Part shown: positions 39,370 to 51,500 of the stretch, piece by piece | How positions within the stretch are numbered: position 1 is the first letter of the stretch | How the letters are laid out: each line of letters starts with the position of its first letter | From: Apostichopus japonicus | Lineage: Eukaryota > Echinodermata > Holothuroidea > Aspidochirotida > Stichopodidae | DNA length: 64,000 bases | NCBI RefSeq assembly: GCF_037975245.1 | Contig: NC_092580.1 | Span: 27,991,501-28,055,500, forward strand | Reading direction: 5' to 3' | Made by a program: the position numbers and the translations under genes | Notes under the pieces: model-generated | Told to the model about the DNA's origin: nothing | Seen by the model: the letters and a program-made list of their open reading frames with translations, nothing else | The model's database searches: none

Positions 39370-39522
39370 GTTCCATTGCCGCCATGTTGAATTATTTTCG
39401 AATTCGGTACCCTCCCTACCTCAAATGATGGCATAAATTATACTCGAAATTGCGATCTTAAGCATTTTGTACCAACCTAGTTGTTATCTTTTTGCAAAGA
39501 ATATTACTTTTCCCTGTTGAAG
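39370..39522 (+). promoter_or_regulatory. Candidate promoter and non-coding first exon of the KMT2E-type gene
   Basis: CCGCCATGTT at 39379-39388 is a perfect YY1-type core (reverse of AACATGGCGG), typical of TATA-less starts. About 130 bases later TTGAAG|GTGAGT (donor at 39523) is a strong splice donor. The first coding exon at 42332 has a good acceptor and needs an upstream non-coding exon. Sequence 39100-39370 is richer in CpG than its surroundings. Transcript evidence is lacking. Confidence 0.5.
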
Positions 39523-42331
39523 GTGAGTATTTGGAAATGATTTGAGTGTGGTCCGTGTAAGAATTTGAAGGATTCTTGTTTAAAAATTTGGGTAAATCAA
39601 CCTACACATCAAGTATTCATGTGAACACTTCGTTAGGCAAACAACAACTAATTTGTTATGTGTGTAGGCCAATGCTATATGTATTACATGTTGCTTTTAA
39701 GAGCCATGATTAACGTTAGGCTATATTGCAATTTAAGTTCATTACGAGCTAAACATTGAAGACCGTATCATGGTTCTTGTTTATTCTAGTATCATTTTTC
39801 ATGTTATACGAACAACAAAGTTTCAATTGAGATAAATCTGTTGCTCTTTCCTGCTGTAATTTTTCAAGCAGCAAAGGATGAAATCAGTGAACACCAGCAC
39901 TTACTCGGCTAGGGCTAGCCCTAACTTAGTCTGTATAAATAAAATATTTGAAGACCTAATTTCGAGTTCACTTATTCCTTCTAAGCTGATTTACAGTATG
40001 AACAGGTGACCTAAACTTAAATGCATTACTTGTGATCACTCAAAGTTTCAGTTCAATTCATCTAAGCTGTGAGTTAAGGCTTTTTAGCCTGGCTTAACCT
40101 ATTACCTAGGTTAGTTTCCCACATAACTAAGGCAAAGTAGGCCTATTCATGTTATTTTCATTTCTCCAAGTTCTATTATTTTGTGAGCCTGAAAACAAAT
40201 TGGTAGGGTAGTTGTTGCAAACAACAAAGTGAATTGGCCTAGCCTAGATAGCCTAGGCGAAAGTAACTGGCCTTCCCTACATTACAGGCTACAGATCTAA
40301 GCATCACCTAAACGATTTATAGGCTCAAGGACATATTCCTGTAGTTGGCAGAAAATATCAAGCACTGTTCTTTCTGATTATAAAGAATAATTAATCTGAG
40401 AATGTATGATGGTAGGGAATTTGTAAAACTAGGCTAGGCCTAAAAGCCCATGAATTTAAACAAAGCATTTTAGGGCGAACTGATTGCTGCCATTAGCTTC
40501 CAGGGCTTTGTCTTGAAAAGTTAATTGGTCTAGTAATATAAATGGAAGTGTATTTCTTTTAGTGAAAATAGGTAGGCCACTTTGTATCAGAGCACTCATA
40601 ATTCATGTCAACAGGCACACAGTTTAACAGGATTAAATTTTTTTATTCTAGTTGATAAATGGTTGGGGTCAATAGCGATCCCTTTTATAAGGTTTGGGAT
40701 AGTAACTGGTCTGTTAGTTAGATGTCTGCTATAGGCATTGTTTCTCCCCGCTCACTTGGTGTGACGGATTCGTCAAAACTCCCCCACTTAATCTTTGCTG
40801 CAACATACTGACCAAAAGTCCACAGTTACTCAACTATAACTGTTGTTAGATCAGGTCTAATCCTATTAGCATTCTCTTCCTGTCCATTGACAAAGCAGCT
40901 CCTGCCCACAAATATGCTGTCAAGTGAGAATCTAAAACAAGTTAGCCAAAAATTAGGACAGCAAAAACGTTTCAATGGTTGGCTTTTTGTATAAAGTATA
41001 ACCTACATCATACAGAAAATTTCCACATGGAATCAATCATAAAATATTTTACCATCTCTAGTGTGTGGTCTGACCACTGTTTACCTTTGTTAGGTTATGA
41101 AGCCTACCTTTCTTGGATATTACCTGCTTGTGATTTTCTTCTTGACTGAAACTTGTTACCAAATAGCAAATAATTGTGAAATGAGCATTTGATTTTTACC
41201 ATATCAGCCACCAATAACTTTTGTGCCACCAATGCATGGATTTCAGGGAATATTTTAGTGTTCAAATTTTGTGCAGCAGGGTGGGAGGCTTTGAATGTCT
41301 TAGGAAGTACTAATTCCTGGGTTAAAACCTACTCATACACCTTTGGACTTGTATCGCAATGTGACCATATTGCATAGCATTGATGCCACACTGGATTGAC
41401 AAAGGTGTTGCGACCAGTTCAAGGCCACAACTCATAGAGCCACGAATAATCAATTTCAGGCTTTTATAAATAATTCACACCTACTTTGGTCATAAGCAAT
41501 GTTACAAATAGATTTGTTTGTAAATGGTAGATAGAAAAAATGGAAAATTTCTGAATTTCATTATGATTTGCATGATATCAACATAATCTTGCTGTGAAAA
41601 TAATTATTTATTACTTGCTAATTTACATTTACTTGGTCATTATACCGTATTGGAATATGACTGTAATAGACTGTGTGATTCTTTGCTCTCTTTTTGTGTG
41701 AGCAGTACTGTGTGGGTTTGTAATAGGTCACATACTCAATGCAAGTACAGTAGCTGTTTTTAAGACTATAAATGAGATGTATGTATGCAGTTTTCATCTG
41801 ATATTATTGAACCAGTTCGGAGTTGACAGCTTTTTGTTTCTAGGCTTATCAGTAATTTAAAGATTTGGCACACTAGTGGTTAGATGATAAGTTTCAAATA
41901 GGTATGGTGTATACTGTAATCACAACATGGCATTTGACTTTGATTGTATGTCGGCCAGTTGGATCATTGGAAGAAAGTCAGAGACTGAGTTTATTACTCC
42001 ACCCCTGGGATAGTTTGGTTTTCCACAAAGGTGTCTTATAGCTTTGGCAACACCTAAATTTAATTGTCTTTTGAAAGTTAGCAATTGAAAATGATGATAA
42101 TTTGATAGTTTGTGCACTTCTTTGATATTTAAGCATGTCAAGGCCACTGCAGAGTTTGCACATGTATCCATTCTTTACTACTACTACAAATTGCCATTTT
42201 GCTTAATGCAAAATAAATTTTGCAGTTACAGGTGATAAGTTTTGAAATAAACACAGGTACATTAGACATATCTAAAAGTTTATTTAGCTTTCTTTGTATG
42301 TTTTTTCTTTTATTCATTTTTGTGTGTGCAG
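39523..42331 (+). other. Probable first intron of the KMT2E-type gene
   Basis: Lies between the candidate non-coding exon and the start-codon exon. AT-rich with scattered TAGGCCTA-like words; no repeat or exon recognised. Confidence 0.5.
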
Positions 42332-42509
42332 AATTCAGGTGTGGACGATTTGTCTAGTCATGAGTGGCTTCGGGAGGAACCGCAAAGACGAAGAATCCAC
42401 AGAGCCAGAACTTTTAATATATTGCATCATACCAGGCAATGAATAAATTATTTGCAGATGGAGTAATGGTGGTCACCTCACAGAAGCAAGCTATGGCAGC
42501 TGGATCTGA
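42332..42509 (+). CDS. KMT2E: KMT2E-type exon with 5' UTR, uORF and start codon (residues 1-24)
   Basis: Acceptor gtgtgtgcag, donor gtgagt. CDS starts at 42439. [10 protein letters not shown] aligns with the human LEMAAGSE segment, supporting this start and frame. Confidence 0.82.
42360..42446 (+). promoter_or_regulatory. 28-codon upstream ORF overlapping the main start
   Basis: ATG at 42360 opens a 28-residue frame (starting MSGFGRNRKD) ending at TAA 42444-42446, which overlaps the main ATG (42439-42441) by 8 nt in another frame. Ribosomes using it cannot simply scan to the main start, so it would dampen translation unless bypassed. A different transcript start or splice form could remove it. 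Confidence 0.55.
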
Positions 42510-45500
42510 GTGAGTGGAATTCTTTGCTCTAGCATGTTTTTTGCCAGTACTGAGATGTGTGTATGTTAAAGAAATATGTGAACTGTGTAAAGATCCTTTA
42601 ATTGCAATGTTTTATTTATGTGTTGGACCAATCATCTCCAAGCTTAACAAGCTGAAACAGCTTTTGTGTTGTGTGAACAATTTCACTTAGGGTATTTGCA
42701 TACTTACTACAAAGAAGATGTTATTAATCTAACTGTAAAAGCTTCTTTTGATTTCCAAAACATTTCCTAGATGTCAATGCTGTGTATTGCAGTGTTTCAT
42801 AGTCTGTCCACTCACACCAGACTACAAAAAGCTCATTATAAGTGATTGTGACCATTTAGTCTGATAATTTTGCTTTTTTTTTATACAGGGAATTTTTTTT
42901 TCTGGTTGTCCCTCTGGACAACCAGGTCTTACATTTTGCTTGTATGAACAGGAATTTTGGTTGCTGGAAAAATGTAGCAAAAGAACAAAGAATGACCAAT
43001 GTACACTGTAGGAGTCTGAGAGATGTGTAGGTTTGGTGAATAGAACACCATGCTTTAGGCCAGTAAAGTTCTCATGGGGTGGATCTCAGGCCTACCAGTA
43101 TTTCTGTATCATATCAGTATCTCCAAAGTGATTGAGGCTGATACCAATATATCTCTTCACCTATTTGGAGATATTAAGTTATAAAGCCATGTGAATTTCA
43201 TGTAAACAATTACTCCTCTGCAGGGCAACCTCCAAAGCTGATTTTGATTTCACCAACAGAAATTTTGTTGTCAAAAGGATGACCAGACAACTTGTAAAAA
43301 TTTGCCCTGTGATATCTAGGAATAAAGAAAAGGAGCAGTTGAGGAATGCACATAAGAGGGAGAAACCTGATGTACACTTTGTTACAGCATTAAAAAGTAG
43401 TCCTGTATATAACTTCACTGCTGCTTCTTCTGTCTAGCAAAAAAGTCCTAGTTTGTTGAAAATTCTTTGTATAAAATGATTTGCACATTTTAAGATATCA
43501 GAACATAGGATAAAAAAACTCACTTTCCCAGGGACCAATTTATTATGATAAAATTAATTTCCCTCATAACACTTTCAAATCAAAATAGCATTGACAAAAT
43601 TATACCAGCTTTTTATATAACACACCAGTTGAACTGTCTAGTGAGCTAAAATGCAGTATATGGTAAAATTCCAAATTAATTACAACTTTAAAAAAAATGT
43701 CCACATCACTTCAATTCTGTACCTGTTCGGCAAGATAGATATTGTAAACATGCAGGTTGGGGTCTTACTTTGTTGTACTTTCACGATTCTTTCAGATAAA
43801 ATAGTACCAGGAATAAAACAGATATACACCATAACAACAAATGATCCACACATTTGATTTAGTGCTAATTTATTTAGCTATTAACATTTTGTTTGCTTTG
43901 TTATTTATGTTTATATATTTTGTTTTTCTTTGAGACTCAGCCACATGGCTAGATGTCTTATTTCATTCTGGTTTTTCTCATCCCCTGATCCTACCTTCAT
44001 GAAATATGTTATGAAATTTTATGACCCTACTTGAATTTCACACTTTTGAAGACGATATACAGATATATGTCATGCTTATGGTCTTCAATTCATTTTATTT
44101 TCAGTATTTTTCTATGCAACTTGATTATTGAACTAGTATGAAATGCTCCTGGGGCTCTTTGTACTTAACCAAATTGTGATAAATTCTTACAATACTGGAC
44201 CTTAAAAGAACAGAATTTTCAAAATAGCAAGGCTCACATTAAGATTACTTAATGTGAGTGAGTGACTGCCAGAGTTACTGTATGACCAAGATGTACAGTA
44301 TGTTGGCAGCTTGCCAACTGTGGCAACTGACTATTAGAGTGAAATATTACTGATCTCTGTGACCAGTTGACATTTTGCCAGTACTTGTGTTATTGTAACC
44401 TGCAGTATGAGGACAGTAGCAATGCGAGAACGTCCCTGTACAAAACATTGATTAAGAGGGTTCTTCAGATTCTGAGGAGTTCTTTTTTCATTCCTGCCAG
44501 AGGCAGAAGGAATCAATGCAATGGTGATGACGTGTGTAATTGATTTTACCAGTATTCTCAGTTAGCAGAAGATATGAAACTGCTTCATTGCCTGGTAATA
44601 TGTAGCTTCAACTGAAGCAACTCATCTTGACCGTCAGGTTCTTGTTAAAATCCCCCCCCCCCCCTCCCCGAGAATATGAGTCACATCCAAAATGTCCATA
44701 TAAATGGTTGATAGTAACCAATTTTTGATTCCTTACCGGAAGCAGAATGAATCTAGATGCGATGGTGATTGCATGTGTGTGTATGTGAGACTTGCTTGTA
44801 AGTTGTAAACACTGTAACTTAAAACGTTCATGGTGGATTAACTTTATACTTGGGATGTTGATGCTTCTTATTGAGTACAAGAATGCTATTTCAATTGGAA
44901 GAGGTCAATGGTCACATGAGGTCAACTTATTTCAAAGGCTGAAAGCCTTTTAAACATGATAAGTCCTACTGTAAATAAACGCTACAATTAATCTGTGAAT
45001 TCTCCGATGCTGTGATTTTCTTTTGGTGAACATAGTTTGGTCAAATTCAGTTTAGTTTTGTGAAGGGGTTCTCTAGGTTTTCAACAAAACATACAGTCAT
45101 CCAAGATATGAAATCTGCTTCGAAGAGTTAATAGTCTTGCTTTAAACACACTGGGGGGGGGGGGGGGGCCTTATCAGTTTTCACTCTCTGAGCTTCAAAG
45201 AGTCAACATGTTATCTCAAATGGTCTTAAAATTGGCCATTTTCTCTGTGATTTATACTAGATGACTTTTGTTTGGCAGTAGGTTGTGAAAATATTTCAGT
45301 GTCATTGTCATGTAACTCTTATTCATTAAAATAATCATTAAAAGGGATGGTTGGTTGTGAAGCTGATTTGCCAGCTCAAAATTGGTAAAAGAAATATCAT
45401 TTAATTCATACATCTATGTGTCTATATTTCACATTGGAAGAATGTTCTTTCTGGATATTGAAACATTTTGGAATAAAATTTCTATACTGTAAAGTCCTTA

Positions 45501-48500
45501 CCAGTGAATTTAAAAGCTTATGCCCACAACGGAGTGCTACACACAAAGAGCTGGAAATATCTGATCTTTTCTGGTTCTCACTTAATTCTCGGACAAATTT
45601 AACTCACTTGCTCTACATTAGTCAGATAGTTTATGGAATTTTGAGCCAATTGTATGACAAATGAATAACAAAGCCAACTGACTGTCTGGTTTATGAGATT
45701 TCCTAATGTTCCTTCCGTTTAACATTACATAAGGTGTATGCTGTGTGTACACTGTACAGTTCAGTGAGATTAAAATGGCACTGGCAGACATAAATGTTAT
45801 CACAGTTAATTTACAGCAGTGACTCTATAATTATAATAATGTACATTTATAATATGCCGGTATCCCTCAAAAAAGACGCTCATGGCGCAGTGACACAAAC
45901 AGTGCTACAGCAAAACAAAAAACAGTAATCATAGTACAAGACAAAAATGGATTGAAGACTAAGCAATGTTGCATTTTGTCTTGGTTCACAGAACTTAGTT
46001 GCACGATTCCATGATCTCTCCCGGATAGTTTTGACATATTTATATAATTTGAATTCCATTTTAAAGCATGTCGATCGACCTTTCATTATGCACAATAAAA
46101 AATAAATAAACATAATGTGTAACATAAATTTGTGTTTCCCATAAACTTTGTTTACCTAGGTTAACTTTTGTTCAACCTTGCTTACAGTTTGTACATATTT
46201 GTTGATTCCGTACCTATTTCGCACTTTCATATAACATCAACTAAATTTGGGACATAAAATGGTATCTTATTAGAGGATTGTACATAATAGGTTGACTATG
46301 TACAGTAGTTGTATGCTTTTTAGTCTCCCCCTCTTTATAGCTTTACTACTACTTTTTGTAGTACTGTAGATTGCCTCATGATGAATTCAGCTCACACCAG
46401 CTGTATTCAAATCAATGAGTCATTGAGACTGCAGTAGTATGGACTGTCTGGCGTGACTCTGCCTCTAATGCATGAACAGAGAAACATTCAAAATGCTTGA
46501 TTAGGCTTGCATTCAGTTGAGCTGACTGATGATTCACTGATGTGAGGATAGGTTTCTGGTATTTGTCAGGGTTTTTACTTGGGTGTTCTCTAAAAGCCTA
46601 CAGGAACTGTCTCTCAAACAAAAATAGAACAAATCAAAATTGCCAAAAGGTTGGAGAACCTTTGGACTTCAATACTGCATTTGTACCACAATTGGTATAA
46701 TGTGATTGGTATAATAAGATTGATGGTTGAACACTGTATATTTTACATTAAATGTTGTCTATTCCATTTCTAGACTTGAAGACAGAGGAGGAGAAATTCA
46801 AATAGACCCGAAAAAAGATCACCAGAATGCTCAAACCTTGTCCTACTTTGGGCTACCTTATCAGGTTGGTATTTAGAAATGACTATAATTAGTTTCCAGA
46901 AAAAGGAAGCTCCTGCCTGTTGAGCTTTTGTAATCTCCCTGGTTGGATATTTCATTTGTCCACATTGCTAGATGGTTTGTTGATAGGTTGCTTACTATGT
47001 TGATTATTTGTGAAACATTAAGAAAACTAGTCCTTTCTGTAAATTAAGATTTAATGCTTCTTCTATAAGAGATAGATACTGTAAATTCAATATGCATTGC
47101 CTTAATGATTGTTTCAAATGAGGTATTCAGAAATTGTTTGATCCATGGATGTTTATAAGAGATCATTTGCATCAGTTCAACCTGTGAAGAGTGCAAGGAT
47201 CATCGATATAGTGCTTCACTTGATAATGTATGATATTTCAAAGGATATTATTTCAAGTGAATTTACAGTACTTCATGCTCATAGAAGTTATATGCTTTGT
47301 CATATTCAAGTTCTTATTGGTCAGAGAGAAATGTACTCGGGGGCCGGGGCAATGGTTACAGTTATTTAAAAAGAGGCTAAATTCTCCAGAATTGGTTAAT
47401 GTGATTAGACTAAACAGGGCCCCTTTGTAACTGGCTTGTCCATTGCCAGGTCATATGTTCAGAACTGTTATCGTACCACCTAAGTTAGTCATGATGTTGT
47501 GTATAAACACTGTGTATGGTAACAATTCCAAACATATGTACCGTACAGTAATGCATTGTCCTTTCTGATGTGGAAATCTCTGAATTTCATGGTTAGCGTA
47601 ATATTTCCTGTTTTGATTTGTGTGTACTGTGTACTAAAACAGATAAGTTCTTCAGGTTCCTAATATTTTCCTTTAATGAAATTTATTTAACTGAAGTAAC
47701 ACAGTGCAAGGATGATGACATTTTATAGGCGGTGTAAAATCTCTAAGTCATGCACTTTCTGTTTTTTGTTCCATTGCAAATTGTTGCAACTGGTCATAAT
47801 TTTTCCCAAAAGGTTTTGTTGTATGTGTTAAAATATTTGCTTAATTGACAGGATCATAATTATGGAGCACCCCCTCCACCCACTCCCCCTCAGTCTCCAC
47901 CACATTGTCCTGTTGTAGAACCAGAGGTTGAAGTAGAAACAGGGAAACCTCAGGAGGAACCCAAAAAGGAAGTTGAAACATCTGAAGAAGAGAGGGAAGA
48001 AGAAGAAGACGATGATGAAGGAGATGACTCAACCAAAGATGAAGGGATAACGAGATGCATTTGGTAATTAACGACATGTCATTACGTAATTTGAGTGATT
48101 TGCTGTATTTTGATGGATCCAAAACATGTATAAGAGCTCTGGAAAATAACCTGTTAAGCTGAATCTTCACATATGGGAACTGAGCAACGTTTTCAATGTA
48201 TCGTTTCTTTCTTTCTATCAACAGTGACTTTGAACATGACGATGGATATATGATCTGTTGTGATAAGTGCCTTGTCTGGCAACACGTTGAATGTATGGGA
48301 CTTGATAGGTCAAATATTCCGGACAACTACTTCTGTGAGAAATGTGAACCTCGTGCGGTAAATGTTGAGAATGCTAAGTCATTGCAGGGCAAGAAGAAGA
48401 AACACCTTGAAGGTGAGTCAGAAAAAAACTTTCTCTTCCTGAGTAGTTTTAAAGATACTGCTCTCTTTCAAAGGTTGGGATCTAATCTATTTAAAACAAA

Positions 48501-51500
48501 CGTTATCTCATATGAATTGTTTGAAGATTTATTTCGCTCCTTATTTAGTTCCTTGGTTTCGTATGTAGTTCAGTCCTCACTTACCTATCCCCTCACAACA
48601 ACTGAACACTAGCTCTATCATGTCTAGAGTGACGTGCAGTAGTAACCTTTGACACTGACCTCCACTGTTGACCAGTAACCCGGTTCATCTGGCCTACATT
48701 AGACCCCAGAGGTTGGTTTCATTGTTTTGATATGTGGTGTCATAATTATGCCAAGAGTTTAAATAGTTACTCTAATGTTCATGTTTTCAGAGTGAATTAA
48801 GTCTGTAATGTTGTTTTTGACAGTAGAAGTTAAAACTGATATGTTTCTACAACCAATGGAAACGGCATCCGTATTACTGAAAATTGCATAAATCTTTTGT
48901 GCATATGCCAGATATAGTGTTTAGGAAACGAGAGCTGTAATGTGGTGATGTCCTGAAAAAGCGAACAAAAAAGATAACATGTCTTTGTCTTTGTCTTACA
49001 GAGCTGCAGAACAGGGAGCCAACTACAGACAAACTTGGCAAAGGTCAGGATTCACCTGGGTCTCTAAAATTGAAGAAGAAAGTCAAAAAGAAGAAGAAAA
49101 AGAAGGAGAAAGAGAAAGATCGGGACAAAGACGATGATAGCAAAACAGATCGAAAGAAAGAGAAGAAGAAAAAGGTACCTCTCTCAAGTCTTTCTTTCTT
49201 TCCGATTTTGTGATTTGATGTATTTTGTGTTCTGATGAGGGCTTACATCAGGAGATTTATGGCATAGGCGTTTAAACCTGACCATTGCGAAACAAAGAAT
49301 GTTGCAAGAGACCGAGAAGGAGATGTATTGTACCGCCTGTGATGTAAATATTCACTTCCTGTTGCATGGAGTAATACTCTCTTCCATTTCCTGTGTCTCT
49401 GCTTCCTATATCAACGATACTTTTCCTGTTATGGTTCCAGCCATGGTTGATAACTTAGTGCCGGTGTAGAGTAACTTATAACGTTAAACAAGATCAGTTC
49501 TTCAAGCAAATCCCCGGCATGGTTGCTTTTGCTTGGGTCACACTGTATTCTATTCAAAGAGGAAGTTGTTACACACAGCTAATGGTTGTGTTAGTGTGCA
49601 ATTTCTGTAAAAATGCAAGAGAGCTTAAAATAGATATCCCCATTGAATATTTAAATAAGTTAGAATTGAAGGCCGTTCGTTCACAGGCAGTGACTGCTGG
49701 AGATATGTTTATATGTGTACCCTACGATATCATTGATCCTGAGTAGGCAGTTCTATCATTAGCTTTGAATTACATGCGCACATCATCAAAAATGCCGTAT
49801 AAAATCTTTCACAACTGTATGTGATGACAGATCTTGTAGTGCAGAAACATTTAGCTTGTTTAGCGTTTAATATAGCTTTATTCAGAGACACCTTGTAGAC
49901 TAAAAGACTTAAATTTGTCTTCTTGAAGTTGTCTTGTAGAGAATATTATTAGAGAATTGGACATGTTTTCTTTTTTTTTCTTTTCTTTTTTTGCCATACC
50001 TATTTTGATAGTTCACTTTAACAGGGAACAAATAATGTTCATTTGTTTTTTTTACAAGTTTCTCCACTCTACTGTATATGTGTGTGGCCATTCAGTTATA
50101 TAATACTCTTAAGTTTTATAGGACAATAGATGTTACTCACAAAACAAATCAATCACTCTTAAGTAAATAGTGAGTCAGTGTCTTCCCATAGAGCTCTGTA
50201 TTTATATGTTATCAAGAAGGCTTACAGCTTATACTTAGCTTTTACTGCAATTTGTATAAACTTGGAAAATGTTAAAGTGCTTGAATACATGCCTTGATAG
50301 TTGAGTCTGTCTGTTACTGTAAGTGCCAATATCACTTGTATATGTATTTCCATGCATGATTTTGTAAGGGTTGTCTGGTGATCTTTGAGAACTAAGTTTC
50401 TAGTCAAGGGAAGCAAACTAAAACCTTTAGTTAGTCTGCCTACTTCTAGTAAAAGACTCAACCATGTCATCATTACCTTGGTATATGTACAACTTTAAAT
50501 TTGGAGATCATTTGCCTAATGGACAACCAGGAATTTCTTTCATTGTCTTTGGTCATAGTTGTTTTCCAGGTTAGCGGTTGCTTTGTATGAATATTAATGG
50601 CTTATCTTATATCGTTGTCTTTCAGAAGAAGGACCGTGAGAGAATAGACTCTAACAGTATTGATAACCAGTCAGACGACAATCTCAGAACGGAAGGTGTT
50701 TCGTAAGTCTATGTTCCATTCTTTTATCGACATGGATCTATTCATGAGTGCTTGCCACATCTCTTTGACAGCCTAGTTGATCGTAGTTCATTTTGCTTTC
50801 ACCTCTAAAGAAATTGTGTCAAGTGTTTGTCTGCAGTATTATGTAAGGGTACTCATGATCAGTTAATTGTTTAATCACAGCAACAGAGTTTCTTTTATGG
50901 TTACATTTTGGGTTCTTCAAATTGGTCATGAGTTAGTTGTTAGGGAATGTATCTTTGTTTACTTAGTTATAGTCAAGACATCATCTGTGATTCTATTACC
51001 ATTTAAGAAACAAGTAGGCTTGGTCAAAGCTCTTTGGAACAATATCTCAATTAGTTAAAATATTTAGTTGAAAAGAGTGATTACTGAATAGGATCTTCCT
51101 TTTTGTGTAATTCCACGATGCTCTTTTGGAGGCCCAGAAGAAACTTACAAGGAGACAGGAGGGGGTCCTTCAAGTAACAATTCAGCCAGAATTCTAACCA
51201 CAGATCAATTTGTATTTAATAGAAGAATACGTTTTGTTTTTATTAAATGAACTGTGCAGCTCCTTGCTATTGTTTAGGCAAATTAGACACAAGAAAATTG
51301 ACATGGTAAGGTTTGAAAGAACCGAAACAATTTGCAGAATTGTTTGGCAAACTTTACAACTTTGTAAAAGAAAATGTGTATGATGACATTTGTGTATGAT
51401 GAAATTTTGCATTAAAACGTTTAAATGAAAGGCAATTTCTCCCATTTGTTTGATTATTAGTTGCTGACATTTTTTGGCATTTCTATTTCTCAGCAACGAA

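Noticed and set aside
47841-48326. 161-codon minus-strand ORF
   Set aside because: Antisense of the DHNY and PHD exons.
49519-49746. 75-codon ORF inside a KMT2E-type intron
   Set aside because: No homology and no acceptor/donor pair in the right phase; adding it is not needed for the gene.
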